Position numbers and translations under genes: made by a program. Of a stretch of 64,000 nucleotides of DNA, positions 10,662 to 23,489 are shown in pieces. Location: assembly GCA_021307315.1 (NCBI GenBank), contig JAJSPD010000053.1, forward strand, positions 124,001 to 188,000, in the 5' to 3' direction. Origin of the DNA: Bisporella sp. PMI_857. Taxonomy: Eukaryota; Ascomycota; Leotiomycetes; Helotiales; Helotiaceae. Under the pieces are notes generated by a model, which saw only the letters and a program-made list of their open reading frames with translations, did no database searches and was not told the DNA's origin. Numbering within the stretch: position 1 is the stretch's first letter; each line of letters starts with the position of its first letter.

Positions 10662-11122
10662 GAATTATAGATCTAATGAAAAAAAAAGACAAAGAAAAAG
10701 GAGAAAAGAAGAGAAGGCAGAATGAGCGATTAGTGGTTCGTGAGAGCCAATGTGTGATACATGAACATGTATCGAAATGTGTTACTTACACCAATTCAGA
10801 GAGAGGCACAATATACCTGCAGCTTGTATCTTCGTTTATTTACTCTACGTTTCACCATTTGTCACAATCAGCGTTTGATGTGCAAAGTTTCGTCCGCTGG
10901 CATTTGTTTCAAACCTTCTTCTCAGCCGCCATCCGTGCTTGTTTGGTCACCGTTAGGCTTCAATAACGGAAACAATTCACGTCACGCTAGTCACAGTACC
11001 GGATCTGGCGTCTGGATCGTGCCGATCACATTCCAGTATGTTTGGATAATTTTCTCTTTTTCCACATTAATTCTCTTGCACTTTTCTACAGCAGTTCAAG
11101 CCATTTTGTTCTATCGAGCGAA
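10662..11122. promoter_or_regulatory. Shared upstream region of two divergent genes
   Basis: 461 bp between the start codons of the membrane protein (minus) and the MFS transporter (plus). A purine-rich run at 10677-10722 reads as a pyrimidine tract upstream of the minus-strand start, a usual fungal core-promoter feature. Short ORFs here have no family resemblance. Confidence 0.4.
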
Positions 11123-13172
11123 ATGTTGTTCACTAGTCGCCCTTCGTGGGCAGACATTCCAAGAAGAATATCAAGACGCTTCACGACTTTAGAGGGCTTT
11201 CGCGAAATCAGCGGGCTGTATGTTGCAGGGTCCAACGTGCGGGTTTTTTCGATTTACCATCAGTTCGACCCTGAGAATTATGAAGATGACAGGACGGCTT
11301 GGGAATCGTCAGGTAGGTCGGAAGCTGGCCGGGAGCAATCATGGGCCAGCTGGGATGGAACAACTCCGAATGAGAACACTGATGATGTTGGGATGGATAA
11401 TCGAGTATCTATTCCTCTAGAACCGCCTTACCATGTCTTCTCTTACAAAGAGAAGTGGTTGGTGGTCGCTATAATTGGAGTCGCGGGACTTTTTTCCGGG
11501 CTTTCGTCAAATATATACTTCCCAGCTCTGGACACAGTAGCAAGAGTACGAATCTAGAACTGTTAAGTAGTTCAATTACTGTCACACTAACTGCTTCTTC
11601 AGGACCTCAATGTGAGCCTAAATTCTGTCTCTCTCACCATCACATCTTACTTGATCATTCAAGGTGTGTCTCCATTGTTCTGGGGATCTCTGTCAGACAC
11701 CATAGGGAGGAGACAGATCTACATATACTCCTTCTTGGTGTATATAATTGCCAATATTGGCCTTAGCTTCTCTCCGAATTTTATAGTGCTCCTCATTTTT
11801 AGAGGAGTACAGGCAGCCGGAAGTGCCTCAACCGTTAGTATTGGTATGTAATGCTCTGGAGCTAATTAGGCAAACGGTACTGGGAAGCTAATATGTTTAG
11901 GAAACGGTGTGATCCAAGATATTATCCCTCCAGCGGAGAGGGGTGGGTTCATCAGCTTTTATCAAGCCAGTAAGACTTCCGACTACGAGGGAAGTCGAAA
12001 GGTCAGCTCACATGGTCTTTAGTTCGAAATTTCAGTATTGCGATTGGTCCTGTACTCGGTGGTCTTATTTCAAACTTCCTTGGATTTAGGTAAAGTGATC
12101 CCGAACGTGAGTTATTATAATCAATCATGCTCACTGCTTTTCAGGCCCATATTTATCTTCCTCCTCGCACTCTCAACCCTTACTCTCATTATGATCATCA
12201 TATTCCTCCCCGAAACGCTCCGCACTATCGCCGGTAATGGTACATTTCGTCTCACAGGCATCCACGAACCTCTAATCCGCAGATTCAGGAAAGCCCCGCC
12301 GTATGTTGTAGACCGCGAACAACCATATACTTCCCCTCAGATTACGGCGAGGATATTTGTAGAGCCTTTGCTTCTTTTGAAAGAGAAGGATATTTTACTG
12401 AGCCTGATATTCGGGGGTACAGTATATGCCATTTGGAGCATGGTGACGTCCAGCACAACTGGGCTGTTCAAGGAGAGTTTTCGATTGAATGAAGTTTTTC
12501 TTGGTCTTGCATTTATTCCGAACGGTCAGTTCCCTATTTGTTACTTTTACCAATCTTCTAATCCACCTTTAAGGTCTTGGCACGATTGTTGGCTCGACAA
12601 TAATTGGTAACTTGATGAACCGGTCCTATATTGAAGCAGAAAAAGCTTACAAACAACGGAACTCTCTTCCGTCAACTTATACACTACCCAAAAAATCTCT
12701 TCCAGCGGACTTCCAAATCGAGCACGCCAGACTCAAACACATGAAATGGATAGTCCCGCTTTTCATACTCAGCACCGCCCTCTACGGTTTCTCTTTGGCC
12801 TTCCCCGCCTTCACATCAAGGCTAGGGTGGATTGCCATTCCCCTTCTGTTACAGTTCCTAATCGCTGCTACGTCAAACGCGGTATTTGCAATTAATCAGA
12901 CCATGGTATCGGATTTGTGTCCAGGAAAAGGTGCATCGAGTACTGCAATAAATAATCTCGTGAGGTGCAGTATGGGAGCCGTGGGTGTTTCGCTTATTGA
13001 GCAGATGATCATCCTGATGGGGTCTGGTGGGGCATTTTTGGGTCTTGCGTTTATCACCATGGCTGTGACACCTCTGGTGGTGGTGCAGTGGTATTGGGGC
13101 GGGAGATGGAGGATGGCGAGAATGGAGCGAATAGAGAGGAAGAATGTGGCCCAGAAAGATATTGGCTTCTAG
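11123..13172 (+). CDS. MFS drug:H+ antiporter (DHA1-like)
   Basis: Six exons: 11123-11545, 11603-11843, 11901-11969, 12023-12089, 12145-12524, 12574-13172; 592 codons with every junction in frame. A hydrophilic N-terminus of ~105 residues precedes YKEKWLVVAIIGVAGLFSGL (first helix). The loop WGSLSDTIGRRQIY carries the MFS G-x-L-x-D-x-x-G-R-R signature, and NFSIAIGPVLGG resembles the antiporter motif C of DHA1 carriers. Twelve helices are expected, split by a long central loop (PETLRTIAGNG onward). Likely role: proton-driven export of small toxic molecules at the plasma membrane. The substrate cannot be told from sequence; the closest known groups are the quinidine/amino-acid-export type carriers. 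No truncation or stop seen. Confidence 0.85.
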
Positions 13173-14069
13173 AATGGTTAGGAAGAAACCTAAACCGACG
13201 AAAAATAGATTCGTACAAATATTAGAAGGTTTAACGGTCGGGTCGCGAGAATAATATTCAATTAAGAGACGAAGTCTCAATTCTCTACTTAGGGTATCGA
13301 CATATTGATATTGAAAGCACGAAAGTCGTGTACACAGGAGCTGGAGCAAATGGAAGATGCATAGTCATGAGAATGAGGCACGTCCCAAGGCGCCTGGTGC
13401 AGCGGTGGAGAGTATCCGAAAAGTAGATGCAACAAAACAAAGCAAATCAGGGTAGGAACGTCGCTCAACACATATGGATGTGAAACGTGGCCGACCAGAC
13501 TCAACAGTGCCAAGAAAATGGTCATGTTTCAAGGTTACGGGATCCGATATCCGCCTCCCTTCCTCCGACTCGGGCAAAGCTTGACAAAGCTTAATTCAGA
13601 AACAAGCCTCTAGCCTGATCAACGCGTTTCAAGATGCGGATTAGGGTTCGGTCCATGTTTCGAGCTGGCGATGCTTTGGCTCAATATATCAGCTCGGCTA
13701 TCTTAACAGGTTGATGAAACTTGGGCTTCATCAAAGGTCAAATAAAAGTTTGGCTCTGTGCACTTTGACAGCGGTTCCAGTTGATTCAGTTGCCAGATCA
13801 TAGAAACAAAATAGACAGTGGCTTGCAGTGAAACACTGGTAACTTGCGCTTGACGGCATCGTGTTCTTCCGATAATGAGGTCGAGGTCCTGTATCGAGGG
13901 TGTCACTGGTGAGGAGGAATCAATGACAGGGAAGTGTAAGCAGACATCTAAAGAATCAGCCTTATATAGATCAAATATAGATCCCTCATCTTGTGAAGAA
14001 GACTTATTATTGAAATAATTGTATTTATGCTTACGATTGCAGAAATTGGATCCTCCATCCCAATTCATT
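13173..14069. other. Intergenic region without a recognised gene
   Basis: Short antisense ORFs (13289-13577, 13703-14116) lack any family feature, and the second overlaps the signal peptide of the next gene. Presumably the MFS 3' end and the promoter of the secreted protein. Confidence 0.4.
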
Positions 14070-15240
14070 ATGATTCCGTCGGTATCGAGCTGCGTGCTAT
14101 TGGCACTTATTTCCAAATTGACCTGGGTCTCTGCTCAAAACAGCACAGATTCATCACCGCCGCCCCCGACATTTGGACAGCCAGTCCCAGTCCCCGGTGC
14201 TGTAAGTAAAACTAGAGCAGGCTGTATCGCACAAGATATCTTGTATGTATCACTAACTTCTAAAGATGGAAAGATTTGACCAAGACTTCGCAGATGGTCT
14301 TGCAATAGATCTTTTCTCACCCAAAAATAGGACTCTTGTAGTCAATCAGAACGTGAACCCACTCGGGGCGCAATTTGTCACAAACTCCAACGGCGAACCA
14401 TATGTCGGACTACAGACCTACTCATATATTATTCAGATGAATGAAACAGCGGATGATCTTATTGCGAAGATAGAAGTCCCATATGACCCAGTTATGCTTA
14501 ACAGTCTCGGCGTACAAGAGGCAAATACGTACGTTGGGAAGCTCTCGGACGACAAAATGAGCTGGATAATCGATGACTCTACTAGAAATGTACATAGGAG
14601 TGAGAACAACACTCGAGTCATCAAAATGACGAGCATCACGGGTGAGTTTCGTCTTCTCGGCCGACAAACACTAGACACATCCAACATCTTTGTCCAATAC
14701 GGGCAAGGCGCAACAAGGACTGTAAATATTACTGGTGGTGGACGACAGGAAGCGGAATTTATTGATGGCTTGCGGTTGTCTGTAGTAGCATCCAAAAATA
14801 TCACTATGAACGCCGATATCAGAAACGGAATACCACAGGGTACTCTCTCACCCGGCATGATGGCAGTGAACTCATTCGCCTGGATCGTTAATACAAGTGA
14901 TCCAACAGCTCCTTTGTCTGCATCAATGAGATTCCCAGGTAGATGATGTTGACCTCAAGAAGCAAAATGAACGAACCTGCTAATTTTATCGACAGTGAAT
15001 CAAAATATGGTGCGCGCTCTCAGCCCTGCAGGTGGTGAGTCGAAGCTTGCGATTGTAAAGCGACAGTTAAACTCGGCCCCAACAGCTCCCTTCACGATGG
15101 AATCGAGTGCAGTAGAGCTAGAAGATATAGAAATAGGAGGGAATGGCGGCATAGGGGTTGGTAATTTGCAGTCGTTAGATGGAGAGTACCTCTTAGTCTT
15201 AGCCCTAATGGATAAGGGTATAGCGAGCTCAGGGTCTTGA
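14070..15240 (+). CDS. Secreted protein of unknown function
   Basis: Exons 14070-14201, 14266-14938 and 14996-15240 give 349 residues. The start at 14070 opens a classic signal peptide (MIPSVSSCVLLALISKLTWV, cleaved near SAQ). A Pro-rich linker (SSPPPPTFGQPVPVPGA) follows, then a beta-rich body with several N-glycosylation sites (NRT, NET, NNT, NIT). Both introns have GTAAGT/GTAGAT donors and AAG/CAG acceptors and keep the frame. The acidic C-terminus (~VELEDIEIGGNGG) is probably surface exposed. I do not recognise the family; it could be an extracellular matrix or wall-associated protein. Confidence 0.75.
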
Positions 15241-15600
15241 AATTTGTAAATTTAGAAAAGATACAGCAGTTAATTTTTATATATGCACAATGTTACATTT
15301 ACAAGCGAATACAAATGCTACAACTGAAAACAAAGAAGGGATCAGAATAGTCTAACAATCTTAAAAAGTTTTGCTACATGTTGTTTCTTCTTATAAATAA
15401 GTATTACGCAAACGAATACTGTATTTTATTGACGACTTCAGAATCACTCGAATCGTTCGCATTCAAGAAAAAATTGGCCGCGCCATCTAGACTTTGTCAG
15501 CAATGCTGCCTCTTTACATTCACAACTGCGATCGGCCAGCAGCTCAGCAGGGTCCCACTTTTTATTTTCCGCCTCACTTTGATCTACACTAGTTTTATAT
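15241..15600. other. AT-rich intergenic stretch
   Basis: No gene or repeat recognised; a 74-codon ORF (15378-15602) lacks features. Confidence 0.3.
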
Positions 15601-15601
15601 A

Positions 15602-15712
15602 ACGGCAAATGACTAGAATACCATCAAAAAGTGCCCAAAACCCTAGATTACCACACTTTTATTTGGAATAGGACTCAAATACCACTTTGATGGTATTTTA
15701 GGAAACTACCAA
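15602..15712 (+). repeat. MITE-like repeat
   Basis: Same family as 8492-8590: ACGGCAAATGACTAGAATAC at the left end, ATTTGGAATAGGACTCAAAT inside. Short direct repeats of the form AGCCTGTAGCACAAC follow at 15755-15810. Confidence 0.65.
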
Positions 15713-15850
15713 ATTAACGATGGGATTTTAGGAAGAGTAGTACAACCACTAAACAGCCTGTAGCACAACCATTGAACAGCCTGTAGCACAACTATTAAAT
15801 AGCCTGTAGTATAAAATCGAAATACCCTAACTTATTTTAACCCATGTTAT

Positions 15851-16181
15851 TGTAACAAACAAACAAGTAACTAGCAAATGCAAAAGTAATAGTATTGTAT
15901 TAATATGCTTACAACAGGTTAGGTTATACGCTCTTATAATAGCTGTAAGCCTGTAGCTGCTGTAATTGCAAGCCTGTAGCTGGCCATAAGCGGGGTGCGC
16001 CGTTTGCAGCCCAGAAACACTGTAGCTGAAGCCTGTAGCTGCGTAGCTGCAAGCCTGTAGCTGGCCATAAAGCGAAGTACACTATTTGCAGCCCTGAAAG
16101 CACTGCAGCTAAAAACTTTAATCCCTCTCGTAATAAAACTTATTCTATATCTAAAGTTTTGAACGGATTTTGGTTGTTACA
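15851..16181 (+). mobile_element. Diverged LTR, family 1
   Basis: 331 bp from TGTAACAAACAAAC to GGTTGTTACA with the family's GCCTGTAGCTGGCCATAA repeats, but many C-to-T and G-to-A differences from the other copies. Flanks GTTAT/GTAAA do not form a duplication. An older, RIP-like copy. Confidence 0.6.
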
Positions 16182-16190
16182 GTAAACCGC

Positions 16191-16250
16191 CTGTATGACT
16201 AGATTACCATCATTTTGTATGCTTCTGACTGAAATACCATCATTCCTGTA
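16191..16250 (+). repeat. MITE-like repeat, short copy
   Basis: Contains CTGTATGACTAGATTACCAT and CTGACTGAAATACCATCA, also seen at 39040-39090. Confidence 0.5.
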
Positions 16251-16380
16251 AGGTGCTCGAGTAGTGTGGCACAAGTCAACTGCAATTCTGATACAAGACT
16301 AATCTCTACCCTCTCTACTACGTCCCCGAGTCCCCTACTTATACCCTCCGTACCCCTGGCGGCTCCCCACGTGCCCATAC

Positions 16381-17145
16381 ATGCCCAGCATCAGGGCTCT
16401 TACCGAGCCGCTCCTTGCCCCTTTAGCACGTGACATCCTGGCACCTGACACAGGTACTTATTGGCTTGTTTCGCGTAGCGTTCTTGCGAACGAGCTATAT
16501 TCTCCTGAGCTGATTCTTAAAAATCATGAATACGGGTCACCAGTGCTTTCGCTTTTTCCCTATTGAGTTTTTCTTTTGGTGTAAGCTTTTCCCCGGGCTT
16601 TGCTTTTACGGGCGTTTCCTAGTCGAATAACGTACGCGTTTTGTAACTACGTTCCGTCAAGAAAGAAGATTGACCTGCCAATGGTTCTTTTCCACCGCGA
16701 TTTTGGCACCTGTAATATTATGGTCGACGGGACATCTTGTCGCCTGACTGGTATTATTAACTGGGCAGAAACTGAAATATGCCCTTTCGGCCAGAACCTT
16801 CATTCCCTGCAAGTTCTTACGGGTGCACTTCACCTCAAAAATGGGTGGAGGCGATACGAAGGCTACGAGGCCCTGCAGGACGCTTTTTGGCGGACATTTC
16901 AAGACGAAGTGGGAGACTTATCTGCAGAGACCATAAAGACCATCAGGACAGCGAGGATTTTGGGCTTACTGCGGTCTCATGGCTTTACGAAACGGCTTGC
17001 AAATATGCCGTCGGCTACTCCTATCCGTGGCGGTGAGACGGGACGTTACAATATGCTATCTCTAGGCGGATTCCTTGTCAATCCGGCTACAAGGTTCGAT
17101 GATCTTAATTGTCCGAAGCTATGGCACGGACAGGAGCACAAATGA
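16381..17145 (+). pseudogene. Aminoglycoside-phosphotransferase (APH) family protein, 5'-truncated
   Basis: The C-terminal half of a fungal APH/choline-kinase-like protein: VLFHRDFGTCNIMVDG holds the catalytic His-Arg-Asp loop with its Asn, followed by TGIINWAETEICPFG, where a metal-binding Asp (usually IDWAE) is Asn, a G-to-A change. C-terminal TRLANMPSATPIRGG-like sequence is retained to 17145. Upstream the same frame has two stops (16564-16585), and before 16440 the sequence looks like an LTR end, so the N-terminal lobe is missing. Substrate unknown. Probably dead: truncated and altered at the metal site. Confidence 0.7.
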
Positions 17146-17276
17146 AAGATAATGTGGGAGAGTTGAAATCATCAATTGTTAGAATACTTCATCATTAGCT
17201 ACCTCGTGGCTAGGAACAAACACAAAATACAGACACCTTATCGTGCTATGCTTTTGTGAGTAGAACGACTGAGTGA

Positions 17277-17545
17277 TCAAAGAATATCCACATCGATGAG
17301 AGCCTTCTTGAGGTCATCGACGTCGTCTAGCTTGGGTTGAGGTTTCCCAGCATTAAGAACCTTGTGGTTGCCCGAAGTCATCTCAGCGTGACTCTCGTTT
17401 GCCTGGCACACGCGCGGCTGCCCATCCCCGGCTTCAAACCTCCAACCGGTAAATCGGGTCGGTGAGCAGCCGCGTACGACTGCTGCACCCAACATGACAG
17501 TCCCTTCACCAGGTTCTGGGCGTTGTATCGCAGTCGTCTTGGTTG
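17277..17545 (-). CDS. Possible terminal exon of a small gene divergent from LYS1
   Basis: The frame ending at 17277 is open up to about 17545 on the minus strand and reads like protein (GEGTVMLGAAVVRGCSPTR, then RFEAGDGQPRVCQANESHAE, acidic KLDDVDDLKKAL at the end). An ATG at 17495 would give 72 residues; a preceding AG at about 17546 suggests an acceptor and a missing upstream exon. Family not recognised. Confidence 0.3.
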
Positions 17546-17730
17546 TTATTAGGTACGTCTACTTCTGGTCAGTTGTGAGGAGGTAAACGCATTGCGTACC
17601 ATTCCTAATTCATACTAAGCCGCACAGCCACATCGCACATGCCCACAAGCCACCTCTTGTGGCATTTTCGGGCCCCTCCCTTCTACTCAGGCGCTAATCA
17701 CCCCACCAACACTACACTACAAGAAAAGCA

Positions 17731-17754
17731 CCAAAAAAAAAAAAAAAAAAAAAA
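17731..17754 (+). repeat. Poly-A tract upstream of LYS1
   Basis: An uninterrupted run of more than 20 adenines about 120 bp before the LYS1 start, followed by CA-rich sequence. Fungal promoters often hold such nucleosome-excluding tracts; a role here is inference. Confidence 0.6.
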
Positions 17755-17875
17755 AACCCACACCACACACACAGCTCACCTCCCACGCCAACAACAATCA
17801 CGTTGTTATTACACTACCACAACCACGACAACGAACACGCGAATTGATTTAGAGAGGATCGCCAAGCTCGAGAAG

Positions 17876-19465
<1,590 letters not shown>

Positions 19466-20007
19466 TAGACAGCAGTTCTCTTAGCACAGAATCAGTTTAA
19501 ATTCGCCAATTGAGAATCCTTAAAAAGGTTTTTTTTTTCGCTTCCATGTCGAAACTCTTCTGCCATGTTATAGCACAACTATTGTGAATTCGTCGCGATC
19601 CCCACATTCTTCGATGCCTTTCCATCCCCATTAAACTCGTCATTCACGTGTTTATCTTACATCAAAGCCAGGCACAACAGACAGAAGGATCCGAGTTCTA
19701 TAACTCCTTTTCACCACTGCACCCACCTCCTTCAACCTTTTAACCACCATTAGTTCGTCTCTCGCCACATGTACAGCTTGATCGCAAGGTTTTCAAAATC
19801 CCTGCGAAGTGCGAAACCCGTTAGTGTTTGCGGTCTGTTCTACAGAGTCGCGTACCCTGTTTTCTACGCGCATGTACAATGAACATTCTACTTTGTGGAG
19901 ACCTTGTCGCTGTCTGTCTTTGTCTTTGATACGTTTGCCACGCGGTCAACATACTGACCAAGAGAATCCAGTCTCCAAAACAAGTTCTCAGCTACGTCTC
20001 TCAGTCA
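19466..20007. other. Intergenic region without a recognised gene
   Basis: LYS1 3' end with a T-run near 19530, then no recognisable protein until the C2H2 region. An ORF at 19809-20129 is mostly out of frame with it. Confidence 0.35.
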
Positions 20008-21106
20008 CACATCTATTACGGGTAAACGAAAGCGGCCTCAAGAAGACCTCTTATCTGATGTCGGTGAGCCGGGCGCAAGCAACGGCCAATCCCCGATACC
20101 AAGAGCTTCACTTGCACGCTTCCCATTGACAGAAAAGAAGGGTCGCACGCCCCGAGTCTACAAACGCACTATGTGGAAGTGCTCTTTCCCTGGTTGCTAA
20201 AAGACTGTTACCATATCACACAGACGAAGGCATTTGTGGACTCATTGCAAGTCAGAGGAGGAGGTCTCGAAGTTAGCGGCACTCCCCGTGGTTGTGAAGG
20301 CCTATCCATGTGAGTTTCCTGGCTGCGTTCAGACGTATGGTGCAAGACAAAACATGAGAAGATATATGAAGATGGTTCACTATAACGGAGGAGTAATTCC
20401 CAAGCAACCCCAATCTTCGCAATATTCGCCAGCCTCGCTTCAGCCTAGCACAGTCAAGAAGACCGTTCATGCAAAATATGAATGCCCATACCCTGGCTGC
20501 ACCCTACGCCCTCGTGGAGGTAATATGAGGAGACATTATTGCACTCATTTTGAGGGCAGAGTGATCCCCGCTGGAACAATACTTCCTGGGAAAATCAGGA
20601 ACGCAAAGACTATTGCATGCATTTTCCCTGGTTGCTCTAAGAAGTTTACCCGCGCGTTCAATATAAAGGGACACTTGAATGGCCATTATGAAGGAGGAGT
20701 TCTTCCAGCTCTAAGTCCACTCGAGCAAGAGATCAAGCGGCCTAGGAAGTACCAACGAGAACGTGCTCCTGGTGTCGAATACCGCCCTCTTTCGCCATAC
20801 CGGCTCCTGATGCGGAAGTTGGGCAGGTGCACAACATGCAGACTGCAGGGCCATAAAGCTTACTGTCATCCAACACATCACGGTGTAACACCAGATCTTC
20901 AGCCTGCTCTAAGTGAGAAGAAGGTCACAAACAACTTATTTTACACGGGATTTGCGACCAAATCGGCGACCGGAGCAGTCAGCACAGTCGATTTATCGAG
21001 ATTAGGCGAGGCTCTTCGGAGACAATGGACTAACAACGCAGATTTTGACCATGTGAAAAGGTTACAGACAAGCATTGCAAACCAAAATTACCAGAAGCTA
21101 TGCTAG
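20008..21106 (+). pseudogene. C2H2 zinc-finger protein with in-frame stop
   Basis: One frame runs through four C2H2 fingers of the C-x4-C type: KCSFPGC (~20175), PCEFPGC (~20308), ECPYPGC (~20480) and ACIFPGC (~20615). A TAA follows the first finger's second Cys at about 20200 (GC-stop-KTV, a CAA-to-TAA change would explain it), and the second finger has Tyr where the first zinc His is expected (NMRRYMKMVH). Both are C-to-T changes. The open part downstream of the stop lacks a good ATG. A Cys/His cluster (CTTCRLQGHKAYCHPTHH, ~20830) could be another metal site. The frame ends at 21106, overlapping the next ORF. Function of the intact form: presumably nucleic-acid binding. Confidence 0.6.
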
Positions 21107-21888
21107 TAACCGTAGACATCGAATTTTCGTCTGTGTCAAAAAAGATTTTTGAGGTTGGGATCACCACAGTCAACTCCGGCAAGGTTCTTGTCAACTCTCG
21201 CATTCAGTATGATCGTAGCAATGAAGAGCTCATTTCCCCCAAAGGCTCAACATTGACACTTACGCAGAAACAGAAATTTATTGGGTTTGCGACCTTGAAA
21301 TCTGTGTACGGCAACGACCGGAGCAAATGCACTAGGCTACAAAATGTTCATCAAATTGCTGCAAAGCTACGGGAGGCTGGTATCACAGCAGAAACCACTA
21401 TTCTGTCTTGGCATCAATCATATACCGACCTTGTTCTTCTGCGAGAATTTCTACAATCCGGAGGCTACGATAATATCCTTCCGCCTAATGGGAGGTGTGT
21501 CAGAATGATACCGCAATACCGTCACCATCTTCCAAGGAGTTCAACGGGCAAACTCTTCAGCGCCAGACTTGACGTCTTGTTTCCAATACTGTTTGCTGGC
21601 CATGAATTGGTTGGGAGAAATCACCATGCGTTGCAAGATGCACAGCAACTGAGGTTGATGGCTTTACTTCTCATTGAGCTGCAGAAGCGACCCGCGCTGA
21701 GAGATCTATCACAATTCCGGATCAGCACTCAAGAATACCTGACCACCGGTCAAGCTTCGCGCACGTCTCTTCAGAATTGGTTGAGAAGCGGGATCACTAT
21801 CGCGAAGGTTGGCACCGAGCCGGTCAAAGAAGCCTCGGACAAGACAGAGAGCAGTACTATTGGCGAGGAGACAGCCACTGTTACTTAG
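21100..21888 (+). CDS. DEDDh exonuclease-like (RNase H fold) protein
   Basis: 262 residues, single exon. Motif I: VTVDIEFSS (Asp-x-Glu, residues ~5-7). Motif II: an Asp in WHQSYTDLVLLREF (~residue 106). Motif III: RNHHALQDAQQLRLMAL with His and Asp five apart (~residues 174-179). Order and spacing fit 3'-5' exonucleases of the DnaQ/RNase T type, though motif I has Phe after the Glu rather than the usual Thr. The start codon lies inside the C2H2 frame's stop (ATGCTAG), and the frame upstream of this ATG still reads KLPEAM, suggesting the two ORFs were once one protein. Acidic, Ser/Thr-rich tail. Function inferred from motifs only. Confidence 0.55.
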   Translation: MLVTVDIEFSSVSKKIFEVGITTVNSGKVLVNSRIQYDRSNEELISPKGSTLTLTQKQKFIGFATLKSVYGNDRSKCTRLQNVHQIAAKLREAGITAETTILSWHQSYTDLVLLREFLQSGGYDNILPPNGRCVRMIPQYRHHLPRSSTGKLFSARLDVLFPILFAGHELVGRNHHALQDAQQLRLMALLLIELQKRPALRDLSQFRISTQEYLTTGQASRTSLQNWLRSGITIAKVGTEPVKEASDKTESSTIGEETATVT

Positions 21889-22015
21889 GAGGATGATAAT
21901 GATGAGAGCGAGACCGAGGATGAGGACGAGGACGCAGAGATTTGGGCGTCTGCCTTTGAATATAGGGACGAGAACGAAGGAGGGCGGCAGTAATAATAAT
22001 TATAATAGAGGTAGT

Positions 22016-22204
22016 TGTAGGAAGTATGGGTTTACGGACCCGCGTATGACTCATCAGGTCACGTGGTCCGCACAACCCCGATTTGTAGAATCCAGAGTAG
22101 AACCTAATACAACAATTACGATATCCATCAAGAGCAAGAGCGTGGCCTACAAAGTAGAGCTACGCCCGTTGCCCCGTGGAAGGTAAGGAGGAGGCATACC
22201 AACA
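22016..22204 (+). mobile_element. Solo LTR, family 4
   Basis: 189 bp, TGTAGGAAGTATGGG... to ...GCATACCAACA. The same family is at 43560-45549 (split) and inverted at 61001-61194. Flanks GTAGT/ACCAC do not match. Confidence 0.75.
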
Positions 22205-22500
22205 ACCACCCCTTTTTCGCAATTCCCAACGCAATACACCTGTTGGAACCCATGTAACTAGTCACGTGAAGAGTTGTGGGTCCCCTCGGGACCTGCAACC
22301 TCTTCGCGACACGTAGCTTAGAACACAACAACAATCGACACATCTTACACCTGACGCCAACGAGCATACTAAGTGAAATCACTAGTCTGCCCGGCGACCC
22401 GTGAGATGCAGTCGACCGACAACACCTTCTTTCAATAAAAAACCAAGTATTCAAAGGTCGCGCTGCTTCGGAGACCTTCCACATATACAGTAGGGTGCAA
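22205..22500. other. Intergenic, no gene seen
   Basis: No recognised coding sequence; ends at the mariner-type terminal sequence. Confidence 0.3.
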
Positions 22501-23489
22501 TAAGTCTGCACCACCCCCCTCGTAGGCCAAGATCTACCTTACTACTTTGAGCCATTGCACGTTGCTGCTTTTTTACAGCTTTCTCTACCAAAACAACACT
22601 CGATTGTACGATGGCTCGAAAGGAATTACAGCCGCAATTGCGTGCACGCATTTGCGAGCTTCATTCTATAGGATAGGAAGCAAGTCGAATACGCCAAAAG
22701 TATCCTGAAATCCCTCTTTCGACTATTCGTTCTGTAATCAAACGACAAACATCAGATTTCAAATCTCGATCTCGTACGAGCCGACCACGCGTTCTTTCTG
22801 AACAAAAACGCGATCACATATATAACGTTGTTACAAATGAGAATCCGCATATTAAGATGCGTGATCTTTTGCGCGAAGTCGACGACAAAGTAAAAAAACG
22901 ATCGTTACAAAAGCTTTTGCGTTAAATGAATCTACGAAAATAGATACAAAAAAAGCGCCCTCATCTTACACCTGAACATGCTGCTGCGCGACTCGATTGG
23001 GCAATTCGACATCAAGCATATACATTGAATGATTGGAAAAAGGTTCTTTAGTCGAACGAGTGTACAGTCGAACGAGAAGTTGGAATCAAACCAATATGGA
23101 CATTTACGCGTCCGTACGATCAAAACAGACTTAGAGATGTACACGCTGTTCGTCCGTCTGGCAAAAGAGTCAAAAAGATGCTGTGGGCGTGTTTTATTGA
23201 CAATCAAAAGTCTGGACTTGTTGCTCTTGATAGCGATCCTGAAGCTCCTCGCGGAAGCATTTCATCATAGGTTATTAAAGCTTTGTATGAAGCGTATCTT
23301 CCTGATATGATAGTTGAAAAAGGAGAATTCATGCATAACGGAGCCGGCCCTCATCGTAGCAATATCGTGAAGGAAAAGCTACGAGAAATAGGAATACGAG
23401 TAATGAACTGGCCACCTTATTCTCCTGATTTGAATCCTATTGAGAATCTCTGAGCTTTAATGAAGGCTGAAATCTATCGATTACATCCT
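22490..23489 (+). pseudogene. Tc1/mariner element relic, RIP-damaged
   Basis: A terminal sequence (CAGTAGGGTGCAATAAGTCT, ~22488) precedes a transposase frame from the ATG at 22611. Recognisable parts: helix-turn-helix (KYPEIPLSTIRSVIKRQ), WAIRHQAYTLNDWKKV, a catalytic region with NECTVER where DE is usual, FMHNGAGPH where HDNA is usual, and MNWPPYSPDLNPIENL. At least six in-frame stops interrupt it (about 22669, 22923, 22940, 23047, 23270 and 23451), each explained by C-to-T or G-to-A. It breaks off at the LTR at 23490, so the 3' end is missing. Confidence 0.8.

Noticed and set aside
13703..14116. Minus-strand 137-codon ORF
   Set aside because: No family features, and it overlaps the signal-peptide exon of the secreted protein on the other strand.
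17731..17754. Poly-A run as a retroposed gene end
   Set aside because: No gene body precedes it; simple promoter tract is more likely.
21100..21106. Programmed ribosomal frameshift
   Set aside because: No slippery heptamer of the usual X-XXY-YYZ form at the overlap; a mutation or separate genes explain it more simply.
22016..22204. Target duplication for this LTR
   Set aside because: Flanks GTAGT and ACCAC do not match in any register tried.
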